Shown piece by piece: positions 55,107-64,000 of a DNA stretch of 64,000 nucleotides. The notes beneath the pieces were generated by a model. The model ran no database searches. It was not told where the DNA came from and was given only the letters and a program-made list of their open reading frames with translations. This DNA is from Simmondsia chinensis (Eukaryota > Streptophyta > Magnoliopsida > Caryophyllales > Simmondsiaceae): contig JAGTTD010000009.1 in assembly GCA_018398585.1 (NCBI GenBank), positions 16,807,193-16,871,192 of the forward strand, read 5' to 3'. The translations under genes were made by a program, and so were the position numbers. Position 1 is the first letter of the stretch, and each line of letters opens with the position of its first letter.

Positions 55107-55726
55107 ATGATGGCTCAGATCTCTTATGCTATCGCTACCCCTATTCCTTAGGTTGATAGCCATATTAAGTAGTTGATGCATCTGGTTCAATCAGACACAT
55201 CGGTGGTCTCTTACAAGCTTCATAGCCTATTGATCTTTAAAGACATCGAAGAGGATCTTTCTTGGGTGGTAGAGAATTATTCTTCCTCAACCTTTGAACC
55301 ATGTGCACTAGGGCCCATCTTTAACCCTTCTCACGATATCCCTTCCCTTGAGGGCGTGTTTCTTGTTACTAACGGATCTCCATTACTTCGGACAGCTTCT
55401 GCAGGTCAATATCAGGGAGGAAGATGCATTTGTAGAGAAGTGGCTCCCTTCAAATGATAGAAATTCTTGACTCAGCGGTATGATGAATGGGTAGAAAAAT
55501 TAACTCTTACCCATGGTGAGAAATTGAAGAACCTTGGCATCTATGAGGCCATCGGCCTTTCCAAGATTGCTCTCAAGTATACCCCATTATGATGGCACTC
55601 ACCTATTGTTGGAACATCTTTTACAATGATTTTTTCCTCCCTGAGAGGTTTCTTGGTGTCACTTTTGAAAATATAGCGATCCTAATAGGTCTTTCTCGAA
55701 GAGGGGAGGAGCTGCCTCTTGATTAT
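55107..55726 (+). pseudogene. Tat-2 antisense accessory ORF, N-terminal part with PMD start
   Basis: It begins MMAQISYAIATPIP, with stops soon after. The open part 55173-55457 reads VVSYKLHSLLIFKDIEEDLS, CALGPIFNPSHDIPSLEGVF and LVTNGSPLLRTASAGQYQGG. After stops it continues YDEWVEKLTLTHGEKLKNLG and IYEAIGLSKIALKYTP. Then, one frame over, MMALTYCWNIFYNDFF, LGVTFENIAILIGLSRRG and EELPLDY. The last block is the characteristic PMD opening (LxALxxxWxxxxxTFxxxxGExTxTLxDVAxLxGL-like). The gene runs opposite to Tat gag-pol. It is interrupted at 55727 by a solo LTR. Confidence 0.65.
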
Positions 55727-57050
55727 TGAGTAATACAGAGTACGTAGAGTATTATTCCCACGTGGAATTATTATCGAGTGAGTACCGAAATTAGTAGCTT
55801 TAGCACTATTTCAAAGGCCAAAAATTGAAGTTTAATATGTGAAACTAAACAAAATGAAAAAGAACAAAAGTGGTTACTAATTTTATGAAAGGTATACTTG
55901 TTTTAGATGATTTTTATAATTTAATAAGATGTTATTACATGCTGATGGTTGAAAACTCTAATTGGCTAAATATTCTCTCTCTAGCAACGCTTAGCATGCT
56001 CTTTTATATATTAACTCATCAATCTCCGGCATAAATTTAAGTAAGAAAAGAGTTCTAAAGATCCATGGTTTTCACTTAAGACCACACAAATTGCGTTAAT
56101 CTATCTCGGACATTCGCTCAATTTATGTTGTTTATCACTTTAGCAATCAACATAAATCTCCTTTCGGACTCATTATAAATCATTATAGGCTTTGAATGGT
56201 GATAAAGCATTCAAAACTCATGACGAACAATGATAAACACTCAAACAGCGCAATAAAAAAACTTTGAATATGATGAATTAGAAAATAGCGTATATTACAA
56301 CTTAGGCTCCATCATAGCTTTGAAAAGACAAAATTAGCTCATGAAAAACATAATACAATTCAAAAATAAGACAAAATCCATGAAATTAAAGAAGGAAGGA
56401 TAGAAAAGAATTTCAAATTGAAAAATTACAAACCAAACTCTTTCTTTTCACACCCTTCCTCTTCTATCCGAATTTCTACCTATGTCTGTACTTTGTTTTT
56501 CGCTTTGTTTTTTTTTATGAATGAATTTATGCAAAACACTTCCCAAGTCTCCCTATTTATAGTACATGAATTTGGAATGACATGAAATAAAAAATTTACA
56601 AGCTTCACGCTCATTTGCTCTTGTTGCCACCCATTGGCGCCCACCTTGCAAGTTGCTGTCTTTAGCTGCTTTTGTTCAGCTTTTGCATCATTCTTCTGCC
56701 AAAAATCATCTTTTACATCACCATGAACATGGTATTGAAGTGTATAAAGCATCCTTGCTTTTTATTTGTGTATTTGCCGCCAAGTTTGCAACTTGTAATG
56801 AATTGTACATAAACCTGGTTCATCCTTGCTAAACCGTGTGGAAGTTATGTGTTTGCTCATTTTTTGCTTTTGTTTGATGTATCTTGCATTCAGTTGTTGA
56901 TGTTGAGGATAAAACCTAGCAAGATATTACATAAAATGAGCAATTTTTCAAGGAAATAATGATAAGCAAAAGTAATAAAAGTTTGATGTAAAATTGTTTG
57001 AAAATGAACCTAAATGATGTGAATAATTATATACTAAATTAGACTTATGA
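55727..57050 (-). repeat. Solo Athila-like LTR (related to element E), inverted
   Basis: The reverse complement matches the element E LTR: CATAAGTCTAATTTAGTATA at the start, TTGCTAGGTTTTATCCTCAA, and near the end GGTACTCACTCGATAATAAT with CACGTGGGAATAATACTC. It has no internal region and the same gene continues on both sides. It is therefore read as a solo LTR formed by LTR-LTR recombination. No clean target duplication is visible (flanks ATTAT and GTGAC). Confidence 0.78.
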
Positions 57051-57463
57051 GTGACCAACTTGCCTGGTGGTTATGAGTCCTTTGTGAAGAATTTTATCAC
57101 AGGGGCACATGACTCTGGGCAAGGGTCCAAGGAAGAAGAGGTATGCTTTCATAAATTTTGCTTGAACAAGTTTTTCATCAACATGGCCTTTGGCTCTAGT
57201 CCATTGGCTTTAGGACCATTGTTTCTAGCCCAAGTATATGGAGGCCTTAGAGATATCATAGTCACGAACTATGCTATCAATATAGGAGGACACCTGTGGC
57301 TGGTCCAACTTTTGGCCGAAGCCTACTTCCATCAAGTTCGCCATAGAGGCCCCTATGTCCACACAAGTGAGGGGGTCTCTTGCTATGAAGAGTAGCTCGA
57401 TGTGATGTCCTTTTCGCCATAGGATGGTCGTTTGACCAATGCTTTGAGGGACTCAAGTCTCCT
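57051..57463 (+). pseudogene. Tat-2 antisense accessory ORF, PMD middle part
   Basis: An open frame from 57051 reads TNLPGGYESFVKNFITGAHD, CFHKFCLNKFFINMAFGSSP, LGPLFLAQVYGGLRDIIVTN, INIGGHLWLVQLLAEAYFHQ and SEGVSCYEE. It continues the PMD from 55726 and aligns with 4975-5300. It stops at 57395. Homology continues to 57463 (DGRLTNALRD-like in another frame), where copia F begins. Confidence 0.7.
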
Positions 57464-58261
57464 TGGTTGGAATTGTTATCATTGAAAAATCCAATTAGTT
57501 ACTTTTGAAAATTAAGTAAATAAAATTATTTTATTTTTTATTGTCTGATATTGTATTCTAAATTATTCCACAAGACGGACGTAGTCCAATATGACATGTC
57601 ATGTTTGGTTAAGTGATTAATGAGATTGAACCACAGATAGACATATATCAAACTAGAGATATGCTGTCAAAGTATGTTCGTAGTTGATGATAAGTTTGGA
57701 CAACTTGTCTGATAAGACTATAATACAATATTTTTGAAGACTTATCTTGGTCATGTGGATAGGGATCCAAGAGTATCATGTTGGGCTTGTCAAGAAGATT
57801 GGAACACTGAGTAGGACTATTTCAGTTAGTTGTTTCTCAATTTTCTATTAGAAATAATTAATTCTATAAGATGTTAACACTTAATCAAGGAAACAGACTT
57901 AACTTGTACATTCATTGTTCGTTGCTTTGATGTGCGGAATGGATTAGTCAAAGTGTGATGACATGAATATTCCGGGTGTCGAGTAACGACATGAAGTGCT
58001 GTGAGAACAGTCGTTTTATGTGGAATCTATAGTGCCCAATGACATATAGAGACTTCCTTAGTTGATTTGCAAATATACGAGCACAGTCTCTAATCTTTGG
58101 CTGAAGTATGCCATATGTTTGACATTTGGAATTACTACGGAAATTGTTTCTATATTATTGAATAGTTCGAGAAGGACAAATCGAGAACTATGATGAGAGA
58201 TGTGAGAAAAGTAACAATAGCAAATAAAGTTACTTTTGCTCACGGATATCTAATAGAGGGG
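57464..58261 (+). repeat. 5' LTR of copia F, first part (continues at 61182-62081)
   Basis: Starts near TGGTTGGAATTG and matches the reverse complement of LTR fragment H. It shares LTR features with copia D: an imperfect CCATATG-TTTGA-CATTTGG near 58111-58129 and CTTTGGCTGAAG at 58095-58106. It is interrupted by element G at 58262. The joined LTR is about 1.7 kb. Confidence 0.8.
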
Positions 58262-58625
58262 TGATATGATTCTAGGATGTGTGTTTAGTTCTAATAAAGC
58301 TATAATTGCAAAAGATCAATTTAGTATCTTAGTAATGCGTTTAGCTATGCATTTAGTAAAGGGAATCAGGAATGCATTTGAATGTGGTATTTTAGAGGGA
58401 AGGGCGGTTACGATTTGCCCCTTGTCCTAAGCTAGTATAAATAAGAGTAGTCTCACTTGTAAACAATATGATGACTGATAATGAAAGTCTATTTCCCCTC
58501 TTTGATCTAGATTCTCTATAGATATTCTTCTACTTATCATTTCTTTCACTTCTCTTCTCATCTTAACTCTCTTTTATTCGATCTATCCCTAGCTTATGAA
58601 CTTTGATCAATCTAGATTCATAACA
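58262..58625 (+). repeat. 5' LTR of element G (364 bp)
   Basis: Starts TGATATGATTCTAGG (canonical TGTTATG mutated), ends GATTCATAACA. TATAAATAAG at 58436-58445 is a probable TATA box. The end is a palindrome, with outer arms TTATGAA and TTCATAA around a GATC-centred core. Confidence 0.93.
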
Positions 58626-58627
58626 AT

Positions 58628-58661
58628 TGGTATCAGAGCCTTGATTTGATCCCAAATCAAG
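58628..58661 (+). promoter_or_regulatory. Primer-binding site and adjacent hairpin of element G
   Basis: TGGTATCAGAGC (58628-58639) is the canonical initiator tRNA-Met site, two bases after the LTR. Immediately after it CTTGATTTG, loop ATCC, CAAATCAAG (58640-58661) is a perfect 9-bp inverted repeat. A hairpin here could act in RNA dimerisation, packaging or primer placement (inference). Confidence 0.82.
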
Positions 58662-59434
58662 CTCTTAATTAAGTAAATTCAAAATGAGATTGGTGTTGCT
58701 GCGCATGGATTTTAGATGCTTTGCATTTGATATAGTTAAATCTACTTCAACTAGATTGAATTGTATTGTGTCAAGCTTTGGATCCGGTTGCAAACAATCA
58801 ACAAAAACAGGTTTTGGTTTTGAATTTAGCTTAGTTTTAACAGCTCAATTGTTGCTACTGGATCAACTTGATTAAGTTCAGTTCAGAATTGTGTAGATCA
58901 GGTACTGTTTGATTGCCTTTCTGCTGAAATTTGCAAGAATCTGTTATGTTGGGTGATTGCTGTGACTCATATTATGGATTGATTGAAGTTGATCAGGAAA
59001 CAATCTAGTTTAAAGCTGCAATAAAGTGATCTGAAGCTGATCTTCTGAGGTGTTTGATTAATTACTAAGATTAATTGCTGAAGAATAACATAGTTCTTCA
59101 CAACTAAGCTTTGAGTTTAGCTTGAACTAAGCAATATAAGCTTCGTTGATTTGCTTGTGCTGCTTTCATTGCGATCTGGCTATTACCAACTCAAGAGCTG
59201 TGGTACGGTTCATTACACACGATTCAGATCATAATTTTGCTGCTGATCTCTAGTACTTCATTTGTAGAACATTCACAAGTGATCATATAGTGCGGCAGTT
59301 GCTTATATAGTGGTTGCTTTGATTGAAGTTGTTGAGAGTCTCGATAAAACTCTACATACACATCTTATTGTGAGAGTTTAACTCAAACTGATCTAGCCAG
59401 AAGAAGAAGAAAATCTGTCGTAATTGCTAGAGGT
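58662..59434 (+). other. Leader of element G
   Basis: About 770 bp with no conserved protein. The short ORF 58684-58875 shows no motif. GAAGAAGAAGAAAATC near 59400 precedes the first gag codons. Confidence 0.55.
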
Positions 59435-60619
59435 GTGACCACTCGTGCACAAGCTGCAACCTACGCTGAAGTAGCTGCTGGAACTACACCTAGGGCTGCT
59501 GTGATTATGGTCGCTTGTGGTACTGAAGGTGGAAATTCAGATCCACCAACTAGATGGCAACAACAAATGCATGTTGTTGGCATTAGAGCAAAGGTCTATT
59601 TTGAGGCAAGAGCAATTTCAACAAAGGTTTAACATGAGGCGAGAGCAATTTGAAACCAAATTTGAGAAAGGATTTACTCAATTACAAGAGAAAATTAATG
59701 GACCTGGTGCTGGAGCTTTGCCTTCGATATCACAACCAGAAGTGCTTGCTGTTCACAACACTGCTGGTATTTTTCGCACACCTAGTGTACCTCCACAGGT
59801 TAGAACTCAAGAGGAAGTTGCACCAAGACAAGTTGGAGAGCAAGACAGGATAGTGGCTACAGAGAGGTATTCAGGACCTCAAAAACCAAATATGGAGTTA
59901 GAATCATTCAATGGTACTCAACCTTAATTTTGGTCTCGAAGATGTAAGAGATTTTTTGGTTCTACGCTACTCCAGAAGCAGAAATGTTTGAGCTAGCTAT
60001 GATTTATTTGCAAGGAGACCAAGAAGAGTAGTATCATGGTTTAATCCTTAGCAAACCAACCATTACATCGTAAGAATTCGTGAATGAACTGTGCGAAAGG
60101 TACGGGGATGAAAACCCAGGGGAAGTAGTGGACAATTTCAACAAATTAACTCAAGAGGGCAGTGTAAAGGAGTACATGACTAAATTTGAAAATTTGAAGG
60201 CAAGGATGATGTCCATTCATTCATGGGAAAATGAGGCTTTTTATGTCTCGAGCTTCATTACTGGCCTCCATCCCAAGATTAAGAACTTAGTTAAGGCACT
60301 CAATCTATCAACTTTGTCAAGAGCCTATTCCAAAGCATGATTGTATGAATCCACGATGCTCCTTAATGTTGCTATTGCTTCTTTTCCACAAGGTTCAAGT
60401 GGTGGAACCAAGGCTTTGAGCTTAGAAGAAAAAAGAGCACAAAAGCTATGTTTTAAGTGCAATCAACGATACTACTTTGGTCACAAATGTAATACACATC
60501 AGCTCATGTTTCTAGCTGGAAATGAAGCCGAAAAGGGAGTGAGGCAGGACTATCCTCAATGTTCTGCAGCAATGGATGGTGTGCAAGATCTGGAGGCTGA
60601 AGGATGTGGACAAATGTGA
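59435..60619 (+). pseudogene. Gag of element G
   Basis: It starts MTTRAQAATYAEVAAGTTPR (59435), then by a frame change QEQFQQRFNMRREQFETKFE and KGFTQLQEKINGPGAGALPS (59517-59927). The capsid-like domain is MNELCERYGDENPGEVVDNF, VKEYMTKFENLKARMMSIHS and YVSSFITGLHPKIKNLVKAL (60080-60340). The zinc knuckle LCFKCNQRYYFGHKCNTHQL is at about 60447-60506 and the ORF stops at 60619. Stops at 59925 and 60340 and frame changes near 59600 and 60040 break it. The closest relatives in the window are the gags of gypsy B and C. Confidence 0.88.
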
Positions 60620-60780
60620 TCAGAATGAGAACCGAAGGAGCAGCTGGCACTAGCAACTATCTTCTAGTGCATATTTAAATTTTTTGCTGCAATTCCCGTG
60701 CAATTCTGAAAGTTCCAGTTGCCACAAAATCAGTACCTTTGCATCAATGACAAGTTTTTCATGTTAATGCTCTCTCATAG

Positions 60781-60817
60781 GATTCTTGAGGACAAGAATC
60801 TTTACAAGCGGGAGTAC
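60781..60817 (+). promoter_or_regulatory. Pre-PPT stem-loop and polypurine tract of element G
   Basis: GATTCTTG, loop AGGA, CAAGAATC (60781-60800) is a perfect 8-bp stem. The purine-rich tract AAGCGGGAGTAC leads to the LTR start at 60818, 17 nt after the stem. Confidence 0.85.
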
Positions 60818-61181
60818 TGTTATGATTCTAGGATATGTGTTTAGTTCTAATAAAGCTATAATTGTAATAGATCAATTTAGTATCTCAGTAATGCGTTTAG
60901 CAATGCATTTGGGAAAGGGAATTAGGAATGCAATTGAATGTGGTGTTTTGGAGGGAAGGGTGGTTACTATTTGTCTCTTGTCCTAAGCTAGTATAAATAA
61001 GCACAGTCTCACTTGTAAACAATACGATGAACGATAATGAAAGTCTATTTCCCCTCTTTGATCTAGATTCCCTTTAGATATTCTTCTACTTCTTATCTCT
61101 TTCGCTTGTGTTCTCATCTTAACTCTCTTTTATCCAATCTATCCCTAGCTTATGAACCTAGATCAATCTAGATTCATAACA
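60818..61181 (+). repeat. 3' LTR of element G (364 bp)
   Basis: Starts TGTTATGATTCTAGG, ends GATTCATAACA; the same length as the 5' LTR with scattered substitutions. The terminal palindrome has TTATGAACCTAGAT pairing with ATCTAGATTCATAA around CA (one mismatch in 14). Confidence 0.93.
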
Positions 61182-62081
61182 AGGGTTTAATTGTTGTAAT
61201 AAAAGTTACTTGAGAAATTTTTGAATGAATATGTTTAATTATAAAGCGCAGTAAACCTTATTTAAAGGAATTAAGTTTAACTAAATGGTAATCAATTGTT
61301 ATCATGAGATGATAGTCAGATTTGACCTATATGGAGCTAGAGCTAGATTGTCCCCGAGGTCTCTTCGCAAGCCTCAACTTAAGCATCGTTTGAAAATATT
61401 TAAAAATGAATTAATAAGATAAATTATTTATGATTAAAATAAATTGTGGTTTAGGCAACACAAGAAGAAAAAAGAAAAAGACAATATTCAAATTAGTTGG
61501 GGTGATGTCACCACCTCAACTTCCTTATATGTACATGCAAGTCTTTTTATTTTTTTTATTTTGCGATAAATGTTTCTTTTTTATCGTGAAAAAGGAATTT
61601 TAGGTTTTGGAAACTGATTTTCTGCAATGATGGAAATCCTAGAATTATTTTAGGAGTTTTCTGAATTGTTTTTGAGAAAGATTGAAGGAAATATTTTGTT
61701 CCAAAATTTTTCCTAAGTTAAATGTTTACGGAACCCACACTCTGATGCTACAAGAGGTCATTGCGAAGACGACCGCGAGTTGTCAAGATATTCTTCTTCT
61801 AATTTTAGTTTTCCAAGTTAGATTTGAGATTCGCCCTTCAGGTATTTCTAAATTAAGTATTTGATATTTAAATTGTTTTCCTTTATTTCGTTTATTTTAC
61901 ATGCTATGTTTATATATGTTTTTTGTTTGTTATATTATGAACCTATTTGAGTAAGATCTAGATCTAATTAGATAGTTTAGCCAGGTTAGGCTTTAGATTT
62001 AAAATTAAGAATCCTAAATTGATTTTCCGCTATGCCCGCTCAAGCTGATCTAGGGAAAATTTTTAAAATATGTTCCTAACA
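61182..62081 (+). repeat. 5' LTR of copia F, second part
   Basis: It continues the LTR from 58261 (TAATTGTTGTAATAAAAGTT matches the reverse complement of H near 46440) and ends GTTCCTAACA. The ORF at 61682-61864 is LTR sequence without a motif. Confidence 0.78.
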
Positions 62082-62083
62082 AT

Positions 62084-62095
62084 TAGTATTAAAGC
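62084..62095 (+). promoter_or_regulatory. Decayed primer-binding site of copia F
   Basis: TAGTATTAAAGC differs from the initiator tRNA-Met site TGGTATCAGAGC at three positions, all transitions. It lies two bases after the LTR end, as expected. Confidence 0.65.
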
Positions 62096-63740
62096 CAACT
62101 CTGAATATGTTTGTCATTAACATTAAAGGAATCAAGATTGACAAAATTGGAGTACGTAGAATTGCGAAAATATGAAATTGAGAATTTAATTAACCGAAAA
62201 AGGTATCCTTGAAGATTATTGTTAAATAGTAACAACAAGATTGAATGTTCATTAAAGTTTTAAGTTGTTTGTAATTTTATATGAATCATGATTCAATCAA
62301 GGAGCATAATTCTAAATTTAGTCTAATGAGATTAGATATTCAAGAAGTCAAATGATTTAGATTTATTAATCAAATGCGATTAGATTTTGAACCAAAGTTT
62401 TACATATTCAATTGTCCAATATTTTTTGATAGCCCAAAATAGAAGTATATCTAATAGAAATAGATGTTCGGTGTATGATCTAATGAGATTAAGAATGGAT
62501 CTAATTAATTAATTATTTATTTATTTTAAAATAAAAAATAAGAAATAGAGTTTAAAGAAAATGCCTAGCACCATGAACTGGGTATGTTCCATCAAAATAT
62601 TATTTTTTTTAATTTATATTGTTTAAATAATTTAAATAAATAAATAACTAATTAGAACGAGATTCTAATTTGGATTATCCAATAATATTTTCTAAATATG
62701 TTTTTGAAAAACCTTTAATTACTCGAACCTTATTATGCCTTAAGTAATGTTATTCAAAAGGTTTGATAACATGATAATTATTGGATTTCATTCACATGTT
62801 TAGTACTATTCAAATTTGTTAAATATTATGTATAGTGTGAATAAATTTGGAAGGCCATTTATTTATGCAACTTAGTGAAGTATTTGATTTCATCAAGTGG
62901 GAGAAAATTGTTTTTTCAAATAGAACTAATATGCTTTGACAATTCAATAGTTAAATTATTTGAAAGGAAAGTTTTCATAATGTACCTAATCAGATCAGAT
63001 TACATAGGTTGGATAACTGAAGGAACCTAACTGGGTTTTATGTTATGGGTTAATAAAATTGCAAAAGTGATTCTAATTATTGATTATGAGATAATCTAAC
63101 TCAAAAGAAAGATCCGCCATTTCAATTTCCAAGTGGGAGCGACTTTCAGGTAGTTGATTCTTCATGGTCTCCATTACCAGTCTAATTATATAGTGGACAA
63201 GCGCTACTTCCAGAGGAGGGTGTTTGTTCTCGGAATATAGGGTAAGATTTCTTTATGACAGATACAGGTCGAAAAAGCAGAAGCGGCTATGCTGAAGTGG
63301 AGCATCTTGTTTACTTGTACTAACATCTAGGTAATGGTACACACTTTATAAGGATGGTACGATAGTCTCCTAGGGAGCATTTTGATACTGTCCTAGAGAC
63401 CAAGCTAGAAACGATGAGTTGATTATGTTTAGGAAATATATTTACTAAGAATAATTCTCATTCGACTAATGACTTGTTACGCCCCTCTCCAATAGTAATG
63501 GGTAGATTGGTTAGCTCATCGTTGTACACGCATAGAGAATGGTCAGGTGGATTCCATGCTTTGCTCGTTTGCTAAAATTATTAAAATGTTGACAGGACTA
63601 AAGATATCAAGTTGGAGGGAGCTTCTAAGTGAATGCTCATGGCTTCCGTTACCAATCTAGTAGTATAGCAGGTGGGCGCGACTCCTCGAGAAGAGCGTTC
63701 ATTTGCAGAATTCAGGGTTAGTCTTCTTAGAACTACCCCA
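62096..63740 (+). other. Leader / degraded 5' interior of copia F
   Basis: AT-rich sequence without a readable protein, similar in composition to 27191-28192 of copia D, including short TCTAATGAGATTAGAT-type units. Two related blocks of about 100 bp are present at 63160-63260 and 63630-63735 (CATGGTCTCCATTACCAGTC and CATGGCTTCCGTTACCAATC). No gag motif is recognised. Confidence 0.5.
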
Positions 63741-64000
63741 CCTACCACCCCCCCCTCTCTCTCTCTCTCTCTCTGCGCATATGTAACGTCCACCTGAAAC
63801 ACCATCTCACGTCACTTCACGTCACCTTAACGTCGGCCAGCTCGTTGACCACAGGCCACCGTCTAAAGGTGATGCACACTCGACGGTGACGGCCCGATGC
63901 TGGCAACCGCGCCAGCACCCTCTGCCACCCCCCACACACCCCGACGCCTTCAAACCTCCCTTGCAGCCTCGTCCCCCCTTTGAGCACTTGTCCATCAGCC
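63741..64000. other. CT microsatellite and GC-rich end
   Basis: A (CT)n run lies at about 63752-63773. The last 200 bases are GC-rich and C-biased, unlike the rest of the window, with no clear ORF or motif. The element or gene they belong to continues outside the window. Confidence 0.6.

Larger units (their letters stand above)
58262..61181 (+). mobile_element. Gag-only gypsy element G (2920 bp), inserted in copia F LTR
   Basis: Two 364-bp LTRs (58262-58625 and 60818-61181) enclose a primer site, a leader, a gag-like gene and a polypurine tract. The flanks are AGGGG (58257-58261) and AGGGT (61182-61186), a likely target duplication. There is no trace of protease, RT, RNase H or integrase: the gag zinc knuckle is followed by about 260 bp and then the LTR. 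It fits the class of terminal-repeat elements with a GAG domain (TR-GAG), which rely on pol from a relative. Confidence 0.88.

Noticed and set aside
55107..57463. PMD ORF as a host MAIN-like gene
   Set aside because: It lies between a Tat 3' LTR/polypurine tract and other Tat sequence, and two further copies also converge on Tat integrase. An element-borne gene explains this better.
58628..58639. tRNA-related sequence as a possible tRNA gene
   Set aside because: Only the 12 bases complementary to a tRNA 3' end are present, next to an LTR; this is a primer-binding site.
61682..61864. 60-codon ORF in copia F LTR
   Set aside because: Inside an LTR; no motif; short and likely by chance.

Overview
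The window looks like repeat-rich heterochromatin of a flowering plant, probably a eudicot. I found no convincing host gene, tRNA gene, rRNA gene or CRISPR array. Almost all of it can be assigned to LTR retrotransposons of plant type: Ty3/gypsy of chromovirus-like, Tat-like and Athila-like types, and Ty1/copia. There is also one LINE fragment. Nearly all polyproteins are broken by stops, frameshifts and lost catalytic residues.

Layout. 1-3235: a Ty1/copia pol remnant with a second downstream ORF. 3236-4974: a 5'-truncated gypsy element with its 3' LTR. 4975-5950 and 10811-11210: pieces of a plant-mobile-domain (PMD) plus coiled-coil gene, separated by two fused gypsy fragments (5951-7132 and 7133-10810). 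11391-15848, 21035-21769 and 40343-43213, minus strand: gag-pol of an old Tat-lineage element (called Tat-1 here), with the PMD gene in antisense at its 3' end. Tat-1 is split by gypsy B (15849-21034) and gypsy C (21770-40342). Gypsy C is split by copia D (23292-36624), and copia D by an Athila-like element E (29025-35178). This gives a four-level nest, Tat-1 > C > D > E, supported by LTR pairs for B, C, D and E and by near-perfect 5-bp target duplications for B, C and D.

43265-44565 is the probable 5' LTR of Tat-1. 44900-46290 is a LINE fragment and 46290-47286 a copia LTR. 47287-48782 is a second Tat fragment (Tat-3): PMD-gene C-end converging on the integrase C-end. 48783-54120 holds gypsy pieces L and M around two small non-autonomous elements, J and K. 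54120-57463 is a third Tat copy (Tat-2): 3' LTR, polypurine tract and the N-terminal half of the antisense PMD gene, with a solo Athila-like LTR inside it. 57464-64000 is copia F (5' LTR, primer site, leader), with a gag-only gypsy element G (58262-61181) inserted in its LTR.

Recurring designs. (1) Gypsy elements of at least four families carry a short stem-loop 17-20 nt before the 3' LTR; the arms differ but stay self-complementary. (2) Several gypsy LTRs end in a long palindrome next to the primer-binding site. (3) Tat elements carry an antisense accessory gene. (4) Elements G, J, K and E lack pol and would depend on enzymes from autonomous relatives. Lineage names below are judged by eye from motifs, not from a database search.
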